Below are positions 1-9,405 of a stretch of DNA of 64,000 bases, piece after piece. The stretch is from Pseudofrankia nepalensis (GTDB lineage: Bacteria > Actinomycetota > Actinomycetes > Frankiales > Frankiaceae). Both the position numbers and the translations under genes were made by a program. The notes below the pieces were generated by a model, which saw only the letters and a program-made list of their open reading frames with translations, did no database searches and was not told the DNA's origin. The first letter of the stretch is position 1. Each line of letters opens with the position of its first letter. The stretch is from the NCBI RefSeq assembly GCF_016786305.1, contig NZ_JADWYV010000011.1; one strand, 5' to 3'.

Positions 1-2481
1 GGTGACCGCGCCGCGGCGCGTTGCGCCGTATGTGACGGCGCGCCGTTCGCGCCGTCTCCCGTGTGGACGACCGGCGCGGCGCGGCCGGCCGGTGGCGCGG
101 CCCGCGCCAGCGGGGCCGGCTGGTTCGCCGCCGGTGGCAAGACGGCGTAGGTGCGGGTCGCGAAACCAGTAGCGGCCGCGCAGGTGAATAGGAGGCAGGG
201 TGCGGTGAATGAGCAGCGCCTCCCCGGGGGCGACCTGGCGTAGCAGCGCGGCGGGCAGGAGCTCCAGGCGGGTTGGGGCCTCGGACAGGCCGGTGCGTCC
301 GCCGCCGGGGCTGGAGTCGGAGGAGACGGAGCGGGCGGCGATGTGTTCCTGGCCGAGCAGGGAGGCGGCGTAGTCGAGGCTGGAACGGTCGGACAGGCCG
401 GAGAAGAAGACCTTCGTGGTGGCGTTGGAGACGACGATGTCGGCCTTGGGGCCGTAGGCGGCGTCGATCTGGGCTTTCGACTGGTAGAGCAGCAGCAGGA
501 CGACGCCCATCCCGGCGCAGGTCGAGATCCGGGAGGGCAGGGAGCGCATCGGCCAGTTCCCGGCTTCGTCGATGACGAGGAGCAGCGGCGGGTCGAGCGG
601 CTTTCCGGTACGGCCGACGTGCTGGTAGACGTCGCGCAGCAACTCGTCGACCAGGCCGCCGAGGACCGGGGCGAGGCGTTCGGCGTCGTCAAGGTCCGCG
701 CAGACGTAGAGGCTGTTCACCGGCCGCCGCGCCGGCGTCGGCGCGGGCAGCTCCGCGCCTTTCGCGTCGCGCCGAGGCCAGCTGGCTGAGAGCCAGGCGC
801 GCCGCCAGGGACGCGCCGGCGGCTGTTCGGCGCGCTGTTCCTCGCGCCTTTCGCGCCGCGGGCGCGCTGGTGTGCCGCTGTCCTGAACGGAGCGGCGCGT
901 CCCGCCCGCGCCGTTCACGTTCGCGCCGTTCGCGCCGCCGCTGAGCCATGCGTTGAACGCGCCGTCGTTGGCCGCGCCGGTCGGCGCCCACGCGCCGTTC
1001 GCGCCGTCACCCGGCGCGCCGTTCGTGGGGCCCGCGCCGGGCGCGTCGGTTTCCGCGCCGTTCGCGCCGTTGGAGTCCGCGCCGGCGGGGACCGGCGATG
1101 CCGACGTGGGTGGAAGCGTCCAGCCGCCGGCGGCGGCGCGGAAGGCTGCGATCTGGCCGGGGAAGCCTCCGGCCCACGAATCGTCGTCGACGGTGGGCCA
1201 CGTGGCTGGGGGCAGCATGCGGTCGCTGGTGTGGGGACCGGATGTCTCGCTGGTGGGGGTGCTGGTGCCCAGGAGCCAGTCGAGGTCGATGGGGGCACCG
1301 GGCGTGGGGATCGCGGAGTCCTGGACGGTCGGTTCCTGCCAGGGACGGATCATCTGCCGGGCGACCAGGTAGACAGAGGAAAGCTGACGGGCATCGGAAC
1401 GCCACACGGCCTGCAGGGCCTGGTCGACCTGCCGGCCCTCGACCGCGACCGTCGGGTCGAGGTGGTCGGCGAACGCGCTGGACAGGGACAGGACGGTGTC
1501 CTTGTCCTGGGTCGTGATCCAGCCCATGACGCTGTCCATGCCCAGGCCGGTCTGGGCGGCGAGCCAGAACAGCAGGCCGACGAGGTCCTCCCCAGCCGAG
1601 GTCCAGAACGACATGTCGCCCGAGCCGCCGCTGTTCCACTCCGTCGACGCCGCCACCGAGCGGGCCGCGCGCCGCGCCCCCGCCAGTGATTGGGAGGTGG
1701 TCAGCGGGGACCAGCCCGCGGAGGGCTGGCCGGTGGCACCAGCCGGGTCGAACACCCGCACCTCGCCCAGCGCCCGGCGGCGGGCCTCGGTCGCGCCGAG
1801 CAGGTCGGTCTTCACCGACACCGCGATCAACGGCCCGTCCCATTCGAGGATCGCGGGGACGGCGAGCGCCGCGGTCTTGCCGCAGCGGGTCGGGCCGAGC
1901 GCGAGCACCGCGCCCCGGTCGGAGCGGCGCCGCGCCGCGGCCCGGTGCAGCCGGCGCGGCACAGCGGCGTCCAACGGCTTCGCGGCGTCCTCGGTCGCGA
2001 CCAGGCGGACCCGGCCGGCGGTCCTCACCGTGCCGAGCAGCAGCCGGCCCGGGGTAGGGCCGGTGACCAGCAGCGGGGCCAGGTCGGCGAGCCCGGCGAA
2101 CCGGGCTTCGGGGTCCAGACCCATTCGGCGGCGCCGCTCGACACCGACACGGCGGCTGGTGAGGGCGAGCAGGACCGCGACCGCGAACACCGCGACGGCG
2201 ATCGGCACCACCGAGGCGGCCCAGTAGCCGGCCGCGCCCGGCAGGTGGGCGGCGACTGCCGGCCAGGCGTCGGCCGGCCGGGCGGGGTGGGCGGCAAGCT
2301 GCGGCACCGCGAGGAACGCGTCGCGCGGACCGACCGGCAGCCAGCGATGCGCTCCGAACAGCAGGCTGGCCAGCTGCGCGCCCCACCAGACCGCGACCGC
2401 CAACGCCCCGAACGCGGCGACAAACCCGAACACCAGCGCCTCCGCCGACAACGCCGGCGCCTGAGCCCGTGGGGCGCTCAC
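1..2481 (-). CDS. T4SS coupling protein, TraD/VirD4-like ATPase (3' end outside window)
   Basis: Conjugative coupling protein that would hand the relaxase-DNA complex to the secretion channel at the inner membrane. The reading frame is open for 827 codons from a GTG at 2481 to base 1, so the C-terminus is missing. Two N-terminal membrane segments are visible (about residues 15-45 and 88-108), then Walker A GPTRCGKT near residue 200 and Walker B LLLVIDEAGN near 635, followed by the typical segment on T4CP motors (QSKAQIDAAYG, SNATTKVFF). Between the two motifs, about residues 464-577, lies a low-complexity Asn-Gly-Ala insert encoded by reiterated GGCGCGAAC-type DNA. The GTG overlaps the stop of a 65-codon frame (GTGA), suggesting coupled translation. 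Start choice rests on that overlap. Confidence 0.85.
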   Translation of the reverse strand, partial: MSAPRAQAPALSAEALVFGFVAAFGALAVAVWWGAQLASLLFGAHRWLPVGPRDAFLAVPQLAAHPARPADAWPAVAAHLPGAAGYWAASVVPIAVAVFAVAVLLALTSRRVGVERRRRMGLDPEARFAGLADLAPLLVTGPTPGRLLLGTVRTAGRVRLVATEDAAKPLDAAVPRRLHRAAARRRSDRGAVLALGPTRCGKTAALAVPAILEWDGPLIAVSVKTDLLGATEARRRALGEVRVFDPAGATGQPSAGWSPLTTSQSLAGARRAARSVAASTEWNSGGSGDMSFWTSAGEDLVGLLFWLAAQTGLGMDSVMGWITTQDKDTVLSLSSAFADHLDPTVAVEGRQVDQALQAVWRSDARQLSSVYLVARQMIRPWQEPTVQDSAIPTPGAPIDLDWLLGTSTPTSETSGPHTSDRMLPPATWPTVDDDSWAGGFPGQIAAFRAAAGGWTLPPTSASPVPAGADSNGANGAETDAPGAGPTNGAPGDGANGAWAPTGAANDGAFNAWLSGGANGANVNGAGGTRRSVQDSGTPARPRRERREEQRAEQPPARPWRRAWLSASWPRRDAKGAELPAPTPARRPVNSLYVCADLDDAERLAPVLGGLVDELLRDVYQHVGRTGKPLDPPLLLVIDEAGNWPMRSLPSRISTCAGMGVVLLLLYQSKAQIDAAYGPKADIVVSNATTKVFFSGLSDRSSLDYAASLLGQEHIAARSVSSDSSPGGGRTGLSEAPTRLELLPAALLRQVAPGEALLIHRTLPPIHLRGRYWFRDPHLRRLATGGEPAGPAGAGRATGRPRRAGRPHGRRRERRAVTYGATRRGAVT

Positions 2482-2675
2482 CGCGACACCGCCAGGACAG
2501 CCGCGCGGCGCGTGGCGTGTGGCCCGCGAAGGAGGGCGTTGGGTGTGGCAGGTGCCGGGCTTTGCGGCCGGCGGTCAGGCTGCGGCCTGTCGGCCCTGGC
2601 CGGAGAGCGCCGCAGTGCGACCGATCGCGGCTGGGATCTCGTGGGGCCGGCGCCCGGCCCATTGCGTGGCGACAT
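2478..2675 (-). CDS. Small Arg/Pro-rich ORF coupled to the coupling protein
   Basis: A 65-codon frame from ATG 2675 whose TGA overlaps the GTG start of the downstream coupling-protein gene. The product is Arg/Pro-rich with no recognisable domain or signal. Its ATG sits at the same distance from the CGGTCCGGACCG palindrome (2685-2696) as the ATG of the 6005-7753 gene does from its palindrome, which is the main reason to list it. It may be a real leader peptide used for translational coupling, or only a chance frame in GC-rich DNA. Confidence 0.35.
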   Translation of the reverse strand: MSPRNGPGAGPTRSQPRSVALRRSPARADRPQPDRRPQSPAPATPNALLRGPHATRRAAVLAVSR

Positions 2676-2905
2676 GACACACGACGGTCCGGACCGGCAG
2701 CATCGCCACAGCCATCGCGCACGGCATCGCGCCGGTCATCGCGAACCCAGCGGCATTGCAGGGAACATCGCGGCGCACTGCGAGAGTGCCCTACGCCCGG
2801 ACATTGCCCCGGCCGAGAACGGCCCGGACATCGCGGACAGCATCGCGGAGGACATCCCCGCAGGCCACGGCGGCTGTCGCGGCCTCCCGGATGACATCGC
2901 CGGGC
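2676..2905 (-). promoter_or_regulatory. Conjugation control region A: palindrome plus 12-bp phased repeats
   Basis: Upstream of the coupling-protein operon. The palindrome CGGTCCGGACCG is followed by ATC(G) elements at 2702, 2714, 2726 and 2738 (exact 12-bp steps), at 2755, 2767 and 2803 (steps of 12 and 36), and at 2830, 2842 and 2854 (12-bp steps). The first 60 bp align without gaps to control region B at 7751-7810, with roughly three quarters of the positions identical. No credible coding frame explains the phasing. Likely a multi-site operator for an element-encoded regulator; which protein binds is unknown. Confidence 0.55.
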
Positions 2906-3485
2906 GCCCAAGGTCCGGCGACGTTGTGATTACCTCTGCGACGTAAGGGCCGCGGGCACCGTCGCCGAGGGAGACCGAACAAACTGCGGGAGATGGCATC
3001 GATCATCACCGATCAGTTGCCAGTGATGATGACGATCTGGGTCGACAAGCCGCCGGGTTGATCATGGGTTCGGCGTAGCCTCCCACGGTTTGTCCCGGTC
3101 CCCACGACGCCCAAACTGGTCTTGCTGGGGTTCGGGCCAGACCCTGCCATCCACGGGGAGCTAGGCCCGGCTTCTGTGTCTTCAGGACGAGGCGTCCCGT
3201 TGACGTGGCGACCTCGGGCGCCGGCACGCCCAACGGCGCGCTCTCGGAGGTAAGGGGACCGATCGAGCTCGCCGAGCAGGCGTCCCCTCGGGAGACGGCT
3301 CGATGCCAGGGACGTCACACCATTGATCAACAACTGCATCTGAGAGTGGTCGCTGGAGCACCATCGACGTCCGGTGGGATCGGGACGCTGGTGCCTAATA
3401 TTGACTTCAAGATTTTTTGTCGGTCTGGGACTTCGCGAGGCACTACCGGTTGGAAGGCAAAACTCCCGACACCTGGAAGGGCCCG
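2906..3485. other. Intergenic, no gene recognised
   Basis: About 580 bases between the leftward coupling-protein operon and the rightward 3486 gene, so both promoters should be here. The only structure I see is an inverted repeat CATCAC / GTGATG at 3004-3009 and 3023-3028 with a 13-nt loop. Short frames on both strands look non-coding. Composition is less GC-rich near 3395-3420. Confidence 0.4.
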
Positions 3486-4829
3486 ATGGCTGACATCCCT
3501 ACGACCGCCTCAGGCGCCTCTGATGGGCGGCTCCCGTCAGCGGCGCTCGCTTGCCGGGCGCAGCCTGCCACCGGGGCGTCGCCCTTCTCTGGCCTGTCGG
3601 CGGGCTTGAGAACGGAGCGGTACGCCGGATCGGCGCCGGTCGTCGAGACCGTCATCTCGACCTCACCGAACGCTGCTGCGGCCTGCCGCCTGGCCGAGTC
3701 CGCGACGACGGCAGGGATGCTGGTGGCCTTGGTCCGCCAAGCTTGCCGGGTCGCGACCGATCGGGCTGCGCTGATCACCGAGATCACCATCAAGTTGGTG
3801 CCGCCAGCCCACATGCTTGAGACGTTGGACTTGATTTGCCAGACCGCGACTACGAGCGTGGCCGCCGCCTTCGATGAGTGGGGGCCGGTGGACGACACGA
3901 TCGCCACCCTGAACAAGAGGTTTGACCTGGCCGGCCAGGTCGAGGCCGACCTGGCTGCTGCGGGCCTCGAGGGGTGGCTATGGGAAGACCCGATCACCAG
4001 CCCGAACAAGGGGTCCGACCTGGCGAGCCAGGTCGACACCACCGACGCTGACAACAGATCGCGATCGACCGTCTTGGTACAGCAGACGTTCAGTCCGGCC
4101 AGTTCGATGCTGCGTCAGGCGTTCCGGATGATTGAGCTGGCCTTCGTTCTCAGCGGCATGATCGCCGACATGCACGGGATCTTCGCGTCGCTTCTGCGCG
4201 CGGACCTGCGCCACGTCCGGCGCGGGGCACAGGTGGGCGACGTCGAGGAGGTTGACGAGTTCATCGGCGACTACCTCAGCAAGAGCATCAGGGCCTACCT
4301 GGCCGAGGTCGGCAAGGTCGAACGCGGCGCCGACCGCAGCTGGAACTACTCCCGAGCCGAGGCAAGGTCGGCTGTCGTGATCGTGCTACTCGACCCGGTG
4401 CTGGGTGTGCTCCTCGGCGAGGACGCCGACCCCTACGCGATCATTGAGGATCTCCGGGCCGGGCTGCGTCGCCAGATTCGCGGGTTCCAGCCGGTCTGGA
4501 CGCACAAGTATCGGGGCGTCGGGGTTCTCATGCTGGACAGCGGCGGCAGCTTCGAGAAGGAGTCCAGCCAGGACCTGTTGCCGAGCGAGTTCGAGGACCC
4601 GAGGCTGCAGCGCGCTCATGCGATGTTCAGCACCGACGAGTGGGCGGTCCTGATCACCTACCTCGACGGCGACGGCCGCGGAACCTGGAGAGACGCTGCG
4701 CTCGCCGCCGGACAGACCGCTGACTTCGGGGAGCGCGTCCGTCGTAAGACCCCTAGGGTGCGCAACGAGGTCGAAAGGCGCCTGAAGGCGGGACTTCCGC
4801 GTGGGCGAGCTGGTGAGGCAGCGTCGTGA
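3486..4829 (+). CDS. Hypothetical protein, about 447 aa
   Basis: Not recognised. I chose ATG 3486 because GGAAGG lies 5 nt upstream; the frame is open from TTG 3417. The middle and C-terminal parts look protein-like, with an amphipathic stretch around 'SAVVIVLLDPVLGVLLGE' and a C-terminal 60 residues rich in Arg/Glu that could fold as a winged helix. No signal peptide is clear. It is transcribed opposite to the T4SS genes, and its codon usage is slightly less GC3-biased than theirs, consistent with cargo inserted between two transfer-gene blocks. Function cannot be assigned. Confidence 0.55.
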   Translation: MADIPTTASGASDGRLPSAALACRAQPATGASPFSGLSAGLRTERYAGSAPVVETVISTSPNAAAACRLAESATTAGMLVALVRQACRVATDRAALITEITIKLVPPAHMLETLDLICQTATTSVAAAFDEWGPVDDTIATLNKRFDLAGQVEADLAAAGLEGWLWEDPITSPNKGSDLASQVDTTDADNRSRSTVLVQQTFSPASSMLRQAFRMIELAFVLSGMIADMHGIFASLLRADLRHVRRGAQVGDVEEVDEFIGDYLSKSIRAYLAEVGKVERGADRSWNYSRAEARSAVVIVLLDPVLGVLLGEDADPYAIIEDLRAGLRRQIRGFQPVWTHKYRGVGVLMLDSGGSFEKESSQDLLPSEFEDPRLQRAHAMFSTDEWAVLITYLDGDGRGTWRDAALAAGQTADFGERVRRKTPRVRNEVERRLKAGLPRGRAGEAAS

Positions 4830-4927
4830 CTGGAAGCGGACAGACTCGTCCCAACGCGCGATGAGGACGAAGTCCCGCCGCCGCGAACTCTTTTCCTGGA
4901 GCGCGGCGATGTGGACTCACGCCGGAT

Positions 4928-5353
4928 ATGTGGATTGGACGTACTCCCGTGGCTCAGCGCCCCGGGGGGTGCACGTCGTGCGGTGACGCGTGCCCTCTCC
5001 AGTCATCTTCGCCCAGCGGATCGACGATTCCGAGAGGAATCGGAACGGATCCCTCCCGCCGCAGGATCGTCGCGCGGTCGCTGCGGTCGGTCGACGTAGG
5101 AGCGACGCTGGGGCTCGGATCCTTCAACATCATCGTGAAGGTCAGCCACTGGCTGCCCCACTACCAGCACGATTTGCTGGTGGCGTTGATCACCGTGGCT
5201 GTGGTCGCGGTGCTGCGGCACGCCGCGAGGCGCGCTCCGATCCACTGGCACCGCTTCGAAGTACGTCTCGGACGGTGGCTGCGCCGCATCCAGAAGGAAG
5301 AGCTTCCCGAGGGCGAGAAGCCTCCTGGCCTCAAGGCGTTCGGATCAACATGA
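4928..5353 (+). CDS. Possible small membrane protein
   Basis: A frame of 141 codons whose C-terminal half looks real: one hydrophobic helix (LLVALITVAVVAVLRHAARR) followed by a basic and then acidic tail (RRIQKEELPEGEKPPGLKAF). The N-terminal 45 residues look like translated non-coding sequence, so the true start is probably internal, near 5060-5100. No family recognised. It lies 98 bases after the preceding plus-strand gene and could be its operon partner. Confidence 0.35.
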   Translation: MWIGRTPVAQRPGGCTSCGDACPLQSSSPSGSTIPRGIGTDPSRRRIVARSLRSVDVGATLGLGSFNIIVKVSHWLPHYQHDLLVALITVAVVAVLRHAARRAPIHWHRFEVRLGRWLRRIQKEELPEGEKPPGLKAFGST

Positions 5354-6004
5354 CGGTCCCCACGGCTTCGAGGCGCGCTACGTCAAGGAGCGCCCAGGCC
5401 TGCTCGGGTTCCTGGGCGGCATAGGAGACGGGACAAAGCATGGAGGCTACGCCGCGCGGACAGGGCCACACACTCTGCCTGGCCGCCCCGCTGTCTGTGT
5501 ACCGCGCCGCGCGGCGTCACAGCACAGCCCTGGGCACCAGGGCGCCAGCCCGGCGAGCGCAAGGCGCACCGCGTCTACGCCTCCCGCGTCGGCGCGGTCG
5601 CGGCCGCCTACTGGCTGGCCGTGTTGATGGCTAAGGCGGGGGACGACCGAGTGCTTCATTTCGGTTTCGATGTGGACGGATCGGTAGCGGACGAACCAAT
5701 CTGGTGAGAGTCCGCTGACGACGTGCTGCGCAGACTCGGCGCGCCACCCACAGATGCGGCCTGAAAACTGACCTGGGGACCCACCGACCTCCAGAGGATC
5801 AAGAATTAGAAATCGTTGACAGACTCGAGTGCTGGGGCGGCCGACGCGGTGCGTGATGGCAGGCGAAGCCCCTGGAGGAAGTCGTCGCGACGGAGAACAC
5901 CTGTTTCACGGCGCGGAGGCGGGTGGGTGTTCGCGGGAGGGTGACGCGCAGCCGCGAGCGGTTGTCACGGAGCGCCGGGGCGGCTGGTGGCGTTGCGGGT
6001 GCCT
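5354..6004 (+). pseudogene. Degraded coding remnants, unknown family
   Basis: No intact gene. Two short protein-like segments appear in different frames: one in the frame of 5349 (FEARYVKERPGLLGFLGG, GDGTKHGGYAART) and another in the frame ending at the TGA 5705-5707 (ERKAHRVYASRVGAVAAAYW, VLHFGFDVDGSVADEP). A frame switch between them suggests a decayed gene. From 5710 to 6004 I see nothing convincing except the 3' end of the leftward gene. Confidence 0.25.
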
Positions 6005-7753
6005 TCAGGGGCCGTCGCAGGATGCTCCGGGGTCTGGCCTGGCCGGAGCCGCAGGTCCCGATGAGGGATCGGGAGTCGGGTGGGCGCTGGGCAGGGCCGC
6101 CGGGCCGGCCGCGACGAGGGCGGCGACGGGGTGCGGGGCGTGGATTGCCGCGAGGGCTGCGGCGGTGACTGGGTGGTGGGGACCGGGAGGAAGCCAGGGA
6201 AGGCGGGCGAGGATCGCGGCGAGGTGGTCGGGGGCGAGCTGGCGGGCGGCGGTGAACAGGGCGTCCTCGACGGCGAGGTGGCCGTGGACGGGGTCGAGGA
6301 GGTGGCGGGTTGGACCGGTCAGCCAACTGGTCGGTTCCGCGCCCGGTGAGGCCGGGGCGACGGCGACGTCGATCGGGATCGTGGCGGGGGCGAGGACAGT
6401 CCTGGCCTGAGGGTGGCGGGCCACGGTGCGTAGGCGCGGGCCAGTGACGTCCTGCTCGATGATGGCGCGGTCGTGCGTGGCGGTGAGGACCTCGCCGGAG
6501 GTGAGGGGCAGGGCCGTGGCGCGGGCGGTGAGCAGGTCGGTGACGGTGGGCCAGGCGGTGCCGGCGATGGCGACGATGTCGTCGGCGGGCAGGACCACCG
6601 GGGCCGACGGGTGGTCGTGGGGCTGGATCTCGTAGCGGAGTTGGTAGTCGTCGTCGGTGAGGGCGCGCAACACGGTGCCGACGGAGAAGCGGGGGTCGTC
6701 GAGGGTGCGCACGACGGCGCCGGTGGCCAGGACGAGCTCGCCGCGGGAAGGTTCGGTGTTCAGGTCCGGCGGGCGGACGGTGGCGCGGGCGAGTCCAGCC
6801 GGCGTCTGCAGAGCCCAGCCGGGGTGGTCACGCCAGGGGTGGCCCGGAAGGGCCGCGACGTCGGGCCGCCACAGATAGCGCAGGTCGCTGGCGCCGGCGC
6901 CGAGCACATGGGCCAGGACGGTGCCGGTCGTGGTGGTGTGCTGGGCGGGGTCGCGGACGGCGACCCGGGTGCCGGGCAGGTAGGGATGGCCGACGGGGGC
7001 GGCGGCCGCGTAGAGCCGGGCTCGGTGGATGCGCAGGAGTCGACGCTGCTGGGCGGGCAGGGCCGTGCCGTGGCGGTGGCCGCCGGTGTCGAGGATCGCG
7101 GCGCGGGCGGCGACGACGCGGATCGCGCTGCTCGACTGAGGGCCGTCGGTGGTCAGAGCGGCGTCCTGGCCGGCGAGCACGACCCGGTCGTGGTCGCTGA
7201 TCCGGTAGGCCAGCCGGTAGCCCCCGGTGCCGAGGCGCGGCCGTGGGCGAGCCGCGAGGATGTCGATGCGCAGCGGGCCGTCGGTCCAGGTGACCAGCGG
7301 ATGCTCGGCGTGGCGAAGTCGGCCGTAGCTGGTCGGGGCGTGTCCCTCGCGGGTGACGACGCTCGCGCGCCAGGGCCGGAACACCGGATTCGCGGCGACG
7401 GTTTCGGGAAGCGTCGCGGGCCGGGTCCTGGGGTCGGCGGCCGGGGCGGCCCGGTAGGCCAGCAGCCGGGTGGCGCTGTCGAGGATCGGGTGCGCCGGGG
7501 TCGGGATCGCCCAGCCGAGCGCCTCTTCCAGCTGCCACACGGACGGCTGGCGCACCGAGCGGGCTGGCGGCGCCATCGGGTTGTCGACGTCGGCGGTATG
7601 GGCGATCAGTTCCGCGACGTGGATCCTCATGCCGTCGCCGACGAGCTGGTAGATCCGCCACCATCCGGCCGGGACCTGCACGCACACCGGCCAGCCCTGC
7701 GGGTAACCGGCCGCCGGCCGCGGGTCGTGTCGCGGCTCGTTGTCCTGTGTCAT
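6005..7753 (-). CDS. Hypothetical protein of the T4SS cluster, 582 aa
   Basis: Continuous 582-codon frame from ATG 7753 with strong GC3 bias. No family recognised, no membrane segment and no nucleotide-binding motif. The N-terminus (GWPVCVQVPAGWWRIYQLVGDGMRIHVAELIAHTADVDNP) resembles a small surface-exposed domain; the C-terminus is Ala/Pro-rich and probably disordered. It lies between the coupling protein and the VirB4-like ATPase, in the same orientation, and has its own copy of the palindrome plus 12-bp repeat region 6 nt upstream of its ATG, so it is probably co-regulated with transfer genes. Confidence 0.6.
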   Translation of the reverse strand: MTQDNEPRHDPRPAAGYPQGWPVCVQVPAGWWRIYQLVGDGMRIHVAELIAHTADVDNPMAPPARSVRQPSVWQLEEALGWAIPTPAHPILDSATRLLAYRAAPAADPRTRPATLPETVAANPVFRPWRASVVTREGHAPTSYGRLRHAEHPLVTWTDGPLRIDILAARPRPRLGTGGYRLAYRISDHDRVVLAGQDAALTTDGPQSSSAIRVVAARAAILDTGGHRHGTALPAQQRRLLRIHRARLYAAAAPVGHPYLPGTRVAVRDPAQHTTTTGTVLAHVLGAGASDLRYLWRPDVAALPGHPWRDHPGWALQTPAGLARATVRPPDLNTEPSRGELVLATGAVVRTLDDPRFSVGTVLRALTDDDYQLRYEIQPHDHPSAPVVLPADDIVAIAGTAWPTVTDLLTARATALPLTSGEVLTATHDRAIIEQDVTGPRLRTVARHPQARTVLAPATIPIDVAVAPASPGAEPTSWLTGPTRHLLDPVHGHLAVEDALFTAARQLAPDHLAAILARLPWLPPGPHHPVTAAALAAIHAPHPVAALVAAGPAALPSAHPTPDPSSGPAAPARPDPGASCDGP

Positions 7754-7899
7754 GCCATGTGACGGTCCGAACCGTCACCATCGAGAACGACATCGCGCGG
7801 GCCATCGCGGCGAAGAAGACCACCGGTGTGGACATCGTGTCTGTCGGCCATCGCCTGCCCGGTTTGTCCGCACCGGGGCCTGTGGTGATCATTGGCTGG
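7754..7899 (-). promoter_or_regulatory. Conjugation control region B: perfect 20-bp palindrome plus phased repeats
   Basis: GTGACGGTCCGAACCGTCAC at 7759-7778 is a near-perfect inverted repeat (8-bp arms, 4-nt centre). ATCG elements follow at 7780, 7792 and 7804, exactly 12 bp apart. The block lies directly before the ATG at 7753 and aligns with regions A and C. It fills the whole gap to the next gene. It could be an operator or a 5'-UTR hairpin close to the start codon. Confidence 0.6.
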
Positions 7900-9405
7900 T
7901 CAGGTCCTGGTGGTCATGGCGGTGTCGGTGTCGGCGAACGTCCATTCGTCGGGGGTGATGTGGTGGTCGACGAGTGCGGTGTGGGTGCCGATCTGCCAAA
8001 GCGCGGTGAATGGCGGGAGTTGGTCGAGCAACGCGGCTTGGCGGCGGGTGAGGCCCATGTCGGTGAGGAGTCTGCCGACGTGTTCGGGGTTCTGGTGGAG
8101 GTAGACGCGGACGGAGGTGGTGTTGAGGAGGCCTTCGGCGGTGCTCGTGCCACTGCGGCCTGTGCCGGTGTGGAGGTCGGCGATGGCGTGGGTGATGAGG
8201 ATGTTGACCTGGCCGAACTGGCGGCCGAGGCGCCACTGGTTGTGGAGGTGGCGGGTGATGGCGGGGTCGTCGAGGGCGATCCAGGCTTCGTCGACGATGG
8301 TGACCTTGTGGGCTGCGGGTTGGCCGTACATCACGGCCGCGAGCCAGCCGGTGGCCGCGGTGAGGACGAGTTTCAGCGTTCGCGGCTGGGTGAGCAGGGC
8401 GGACAGGTCGAGGATCAGGCCGGGGGCTGTGTGCCAGGTGAGACCCGCGCTGGTGGGGCCGTCGCAGATGCCGCGCAGGTCGTGTTCGAGGAGGGCGACG
8501 GTGGCGTCGAGTAGGGGTCGGCGGCGATCGAGGAGTTCGTCGAGGGTGGTGTCGAGGTCGTCGGCCAGGGTCTGATCTGGCTGCGCGAGTACGCCGCGGA
8601 CGTCGTGCAGGGTCGGCGCGTTCGGGCCGGACGCGGCGGCGCCGGGGCGGGTGGTGAGGCGGCGGGCGGTCTCGACGAGGAGACGTTGCTGGCTGGGGTC
8701 GAGGGCGGGGCGGTCGAGGGCGATCGCGAGCAGGGTTTCCAGGACCGCGGCGCGTCGCGCGGCGACGTCGGCGACCTCGTCACGGGTCTCGTCGTCGGGC
8801 TGACCTGTCGGGGCGTGGTGGTGTGTGGCGCTGGTGGCCGAGCGCGTGGTCGCCGACGTGCGCGGTGTCGCGGGCGGACGGGCGGCGCCGGGTCTCGTGG
8901 TGTGGCGCGTGGTGGCTGGTGCGGCGATGGTCATGCCGCCCGGGGTGGTGTCGAGGGGGTTGACGCGCAGGGTGCCGCCGGGTTGGAAGCACAGGACGGC
9001 GTAGCCGAGTTGGTGGCCCAGCGCCGTCCATTCGCCTTTTGGGTCGATCACGGCCGTCCAGCGGGGACGGCCGGTCAGTGCTGTCAGGGCGGTGGTGCGG
9101 TGGAGGTAGGCCTTGGCGAGTGCGGATTTGCCGTGGGCGCCGGCGCCGGAGATGAGCATGTTGGGGCCTTGGATGAGGCCGGCTTCGTAGGCGGCGATGA
9201 GGTCGAAGTGGAAGGCGCCGCCAGCGAGGCGGTCGGTGCCGAGCAGCGGGCCGGTCGGTGGCAGCGCGGTTTCGATCGGCAGGGGGCTGAGCGCGCACAG
9301 GTGCGCGGTGGTGGCGATGTCCCAGGGCAGGGTGACGGGGACCGTCGGTGGCTGGGCGGCGCGGCGCCGGCGGGTGCGGTGTGGCTGGGTGGGATGGGCT
9401 GGCAT
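7900..9405 (-). CDS. VirB4-like conjugation ATPase
   Basis: 501 aa. Motor ATPase of the T4SS. The N-terminus has the VirB4/TraC-like run up to the P-loop: Walker A GAGAHGKSALAKA at residues 87-99, then IDPKGEW and the downstream Walker B KVTIVDEAWIAL, followed by QFGQVNILITHAI. The region between is Ala/Pro-rich and variable. It is shorter than full VirB4 proteins (about 800 aa), matching actinobacterial systems in which the N-terminal part is a separate SCO6880-like protein, encoded just upstream. ATG 9405 overlaps the stop of that gene (TGATG), indicating coupled translation. Confidence 0.8.
   Translation of the reverse strand: MPAHPTQPHRTRRRRAAQPPTVPVTLPWDIATTAHLCALSPLPIETALPPTGPLLGTDRLAGGAFHFDLIAAYEAGLIQGPNMLISGAGAHGKSALAKAYLHRTTALTALTGRPRWTAVIDPKGEWTALGHQLGYAVLCFQPGGTLRVNPLDTTPGGMTIAAPATTRHTTRPGAARPPATPRTSATTRSATSATHHHAPTGQPDDETRDEVADVAARRAAVLETLLAIALDRPALDPSQQRLLVETARRLTTRPGAAASGPNAPTLHDVRGVLAQPDQTLADDLDTTLDELLDRRRPLLDATVALLEHDLRGICDGPTSAGLTWHTAPGLILDLSALLTQPRTLKLVLTAATGWLAAVMYGQPAAHKVTIVDEAWIALDDPAITRHLHNQWRLGRQFGQVNILITHAIADLHTGTGRSGTSTAEGLLNTTSVRVYLHQNPEHVGRLLTDMGLTRRQAALLDQLPPFTALWQIGTHTALVDHHITPDEWTFADTDTAMTTRT

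Noticed and set aside
1007..2946. Other long frames (418-634 codons) overlapping the coupling-protein gene on both strands
   Set aside because: Arg/Gly/Pro-dominated shadow frames of GC-rich coding DNA; the frame with Walker motifs is the gene.
6473..7762. 429-codon plus-strand frame opposite the 582-aa gene
   Set aside because: Gly/Val/Ala/Arg-rich antisense shadow without domain signals; the minus frame has normal composition and control region B upstream.
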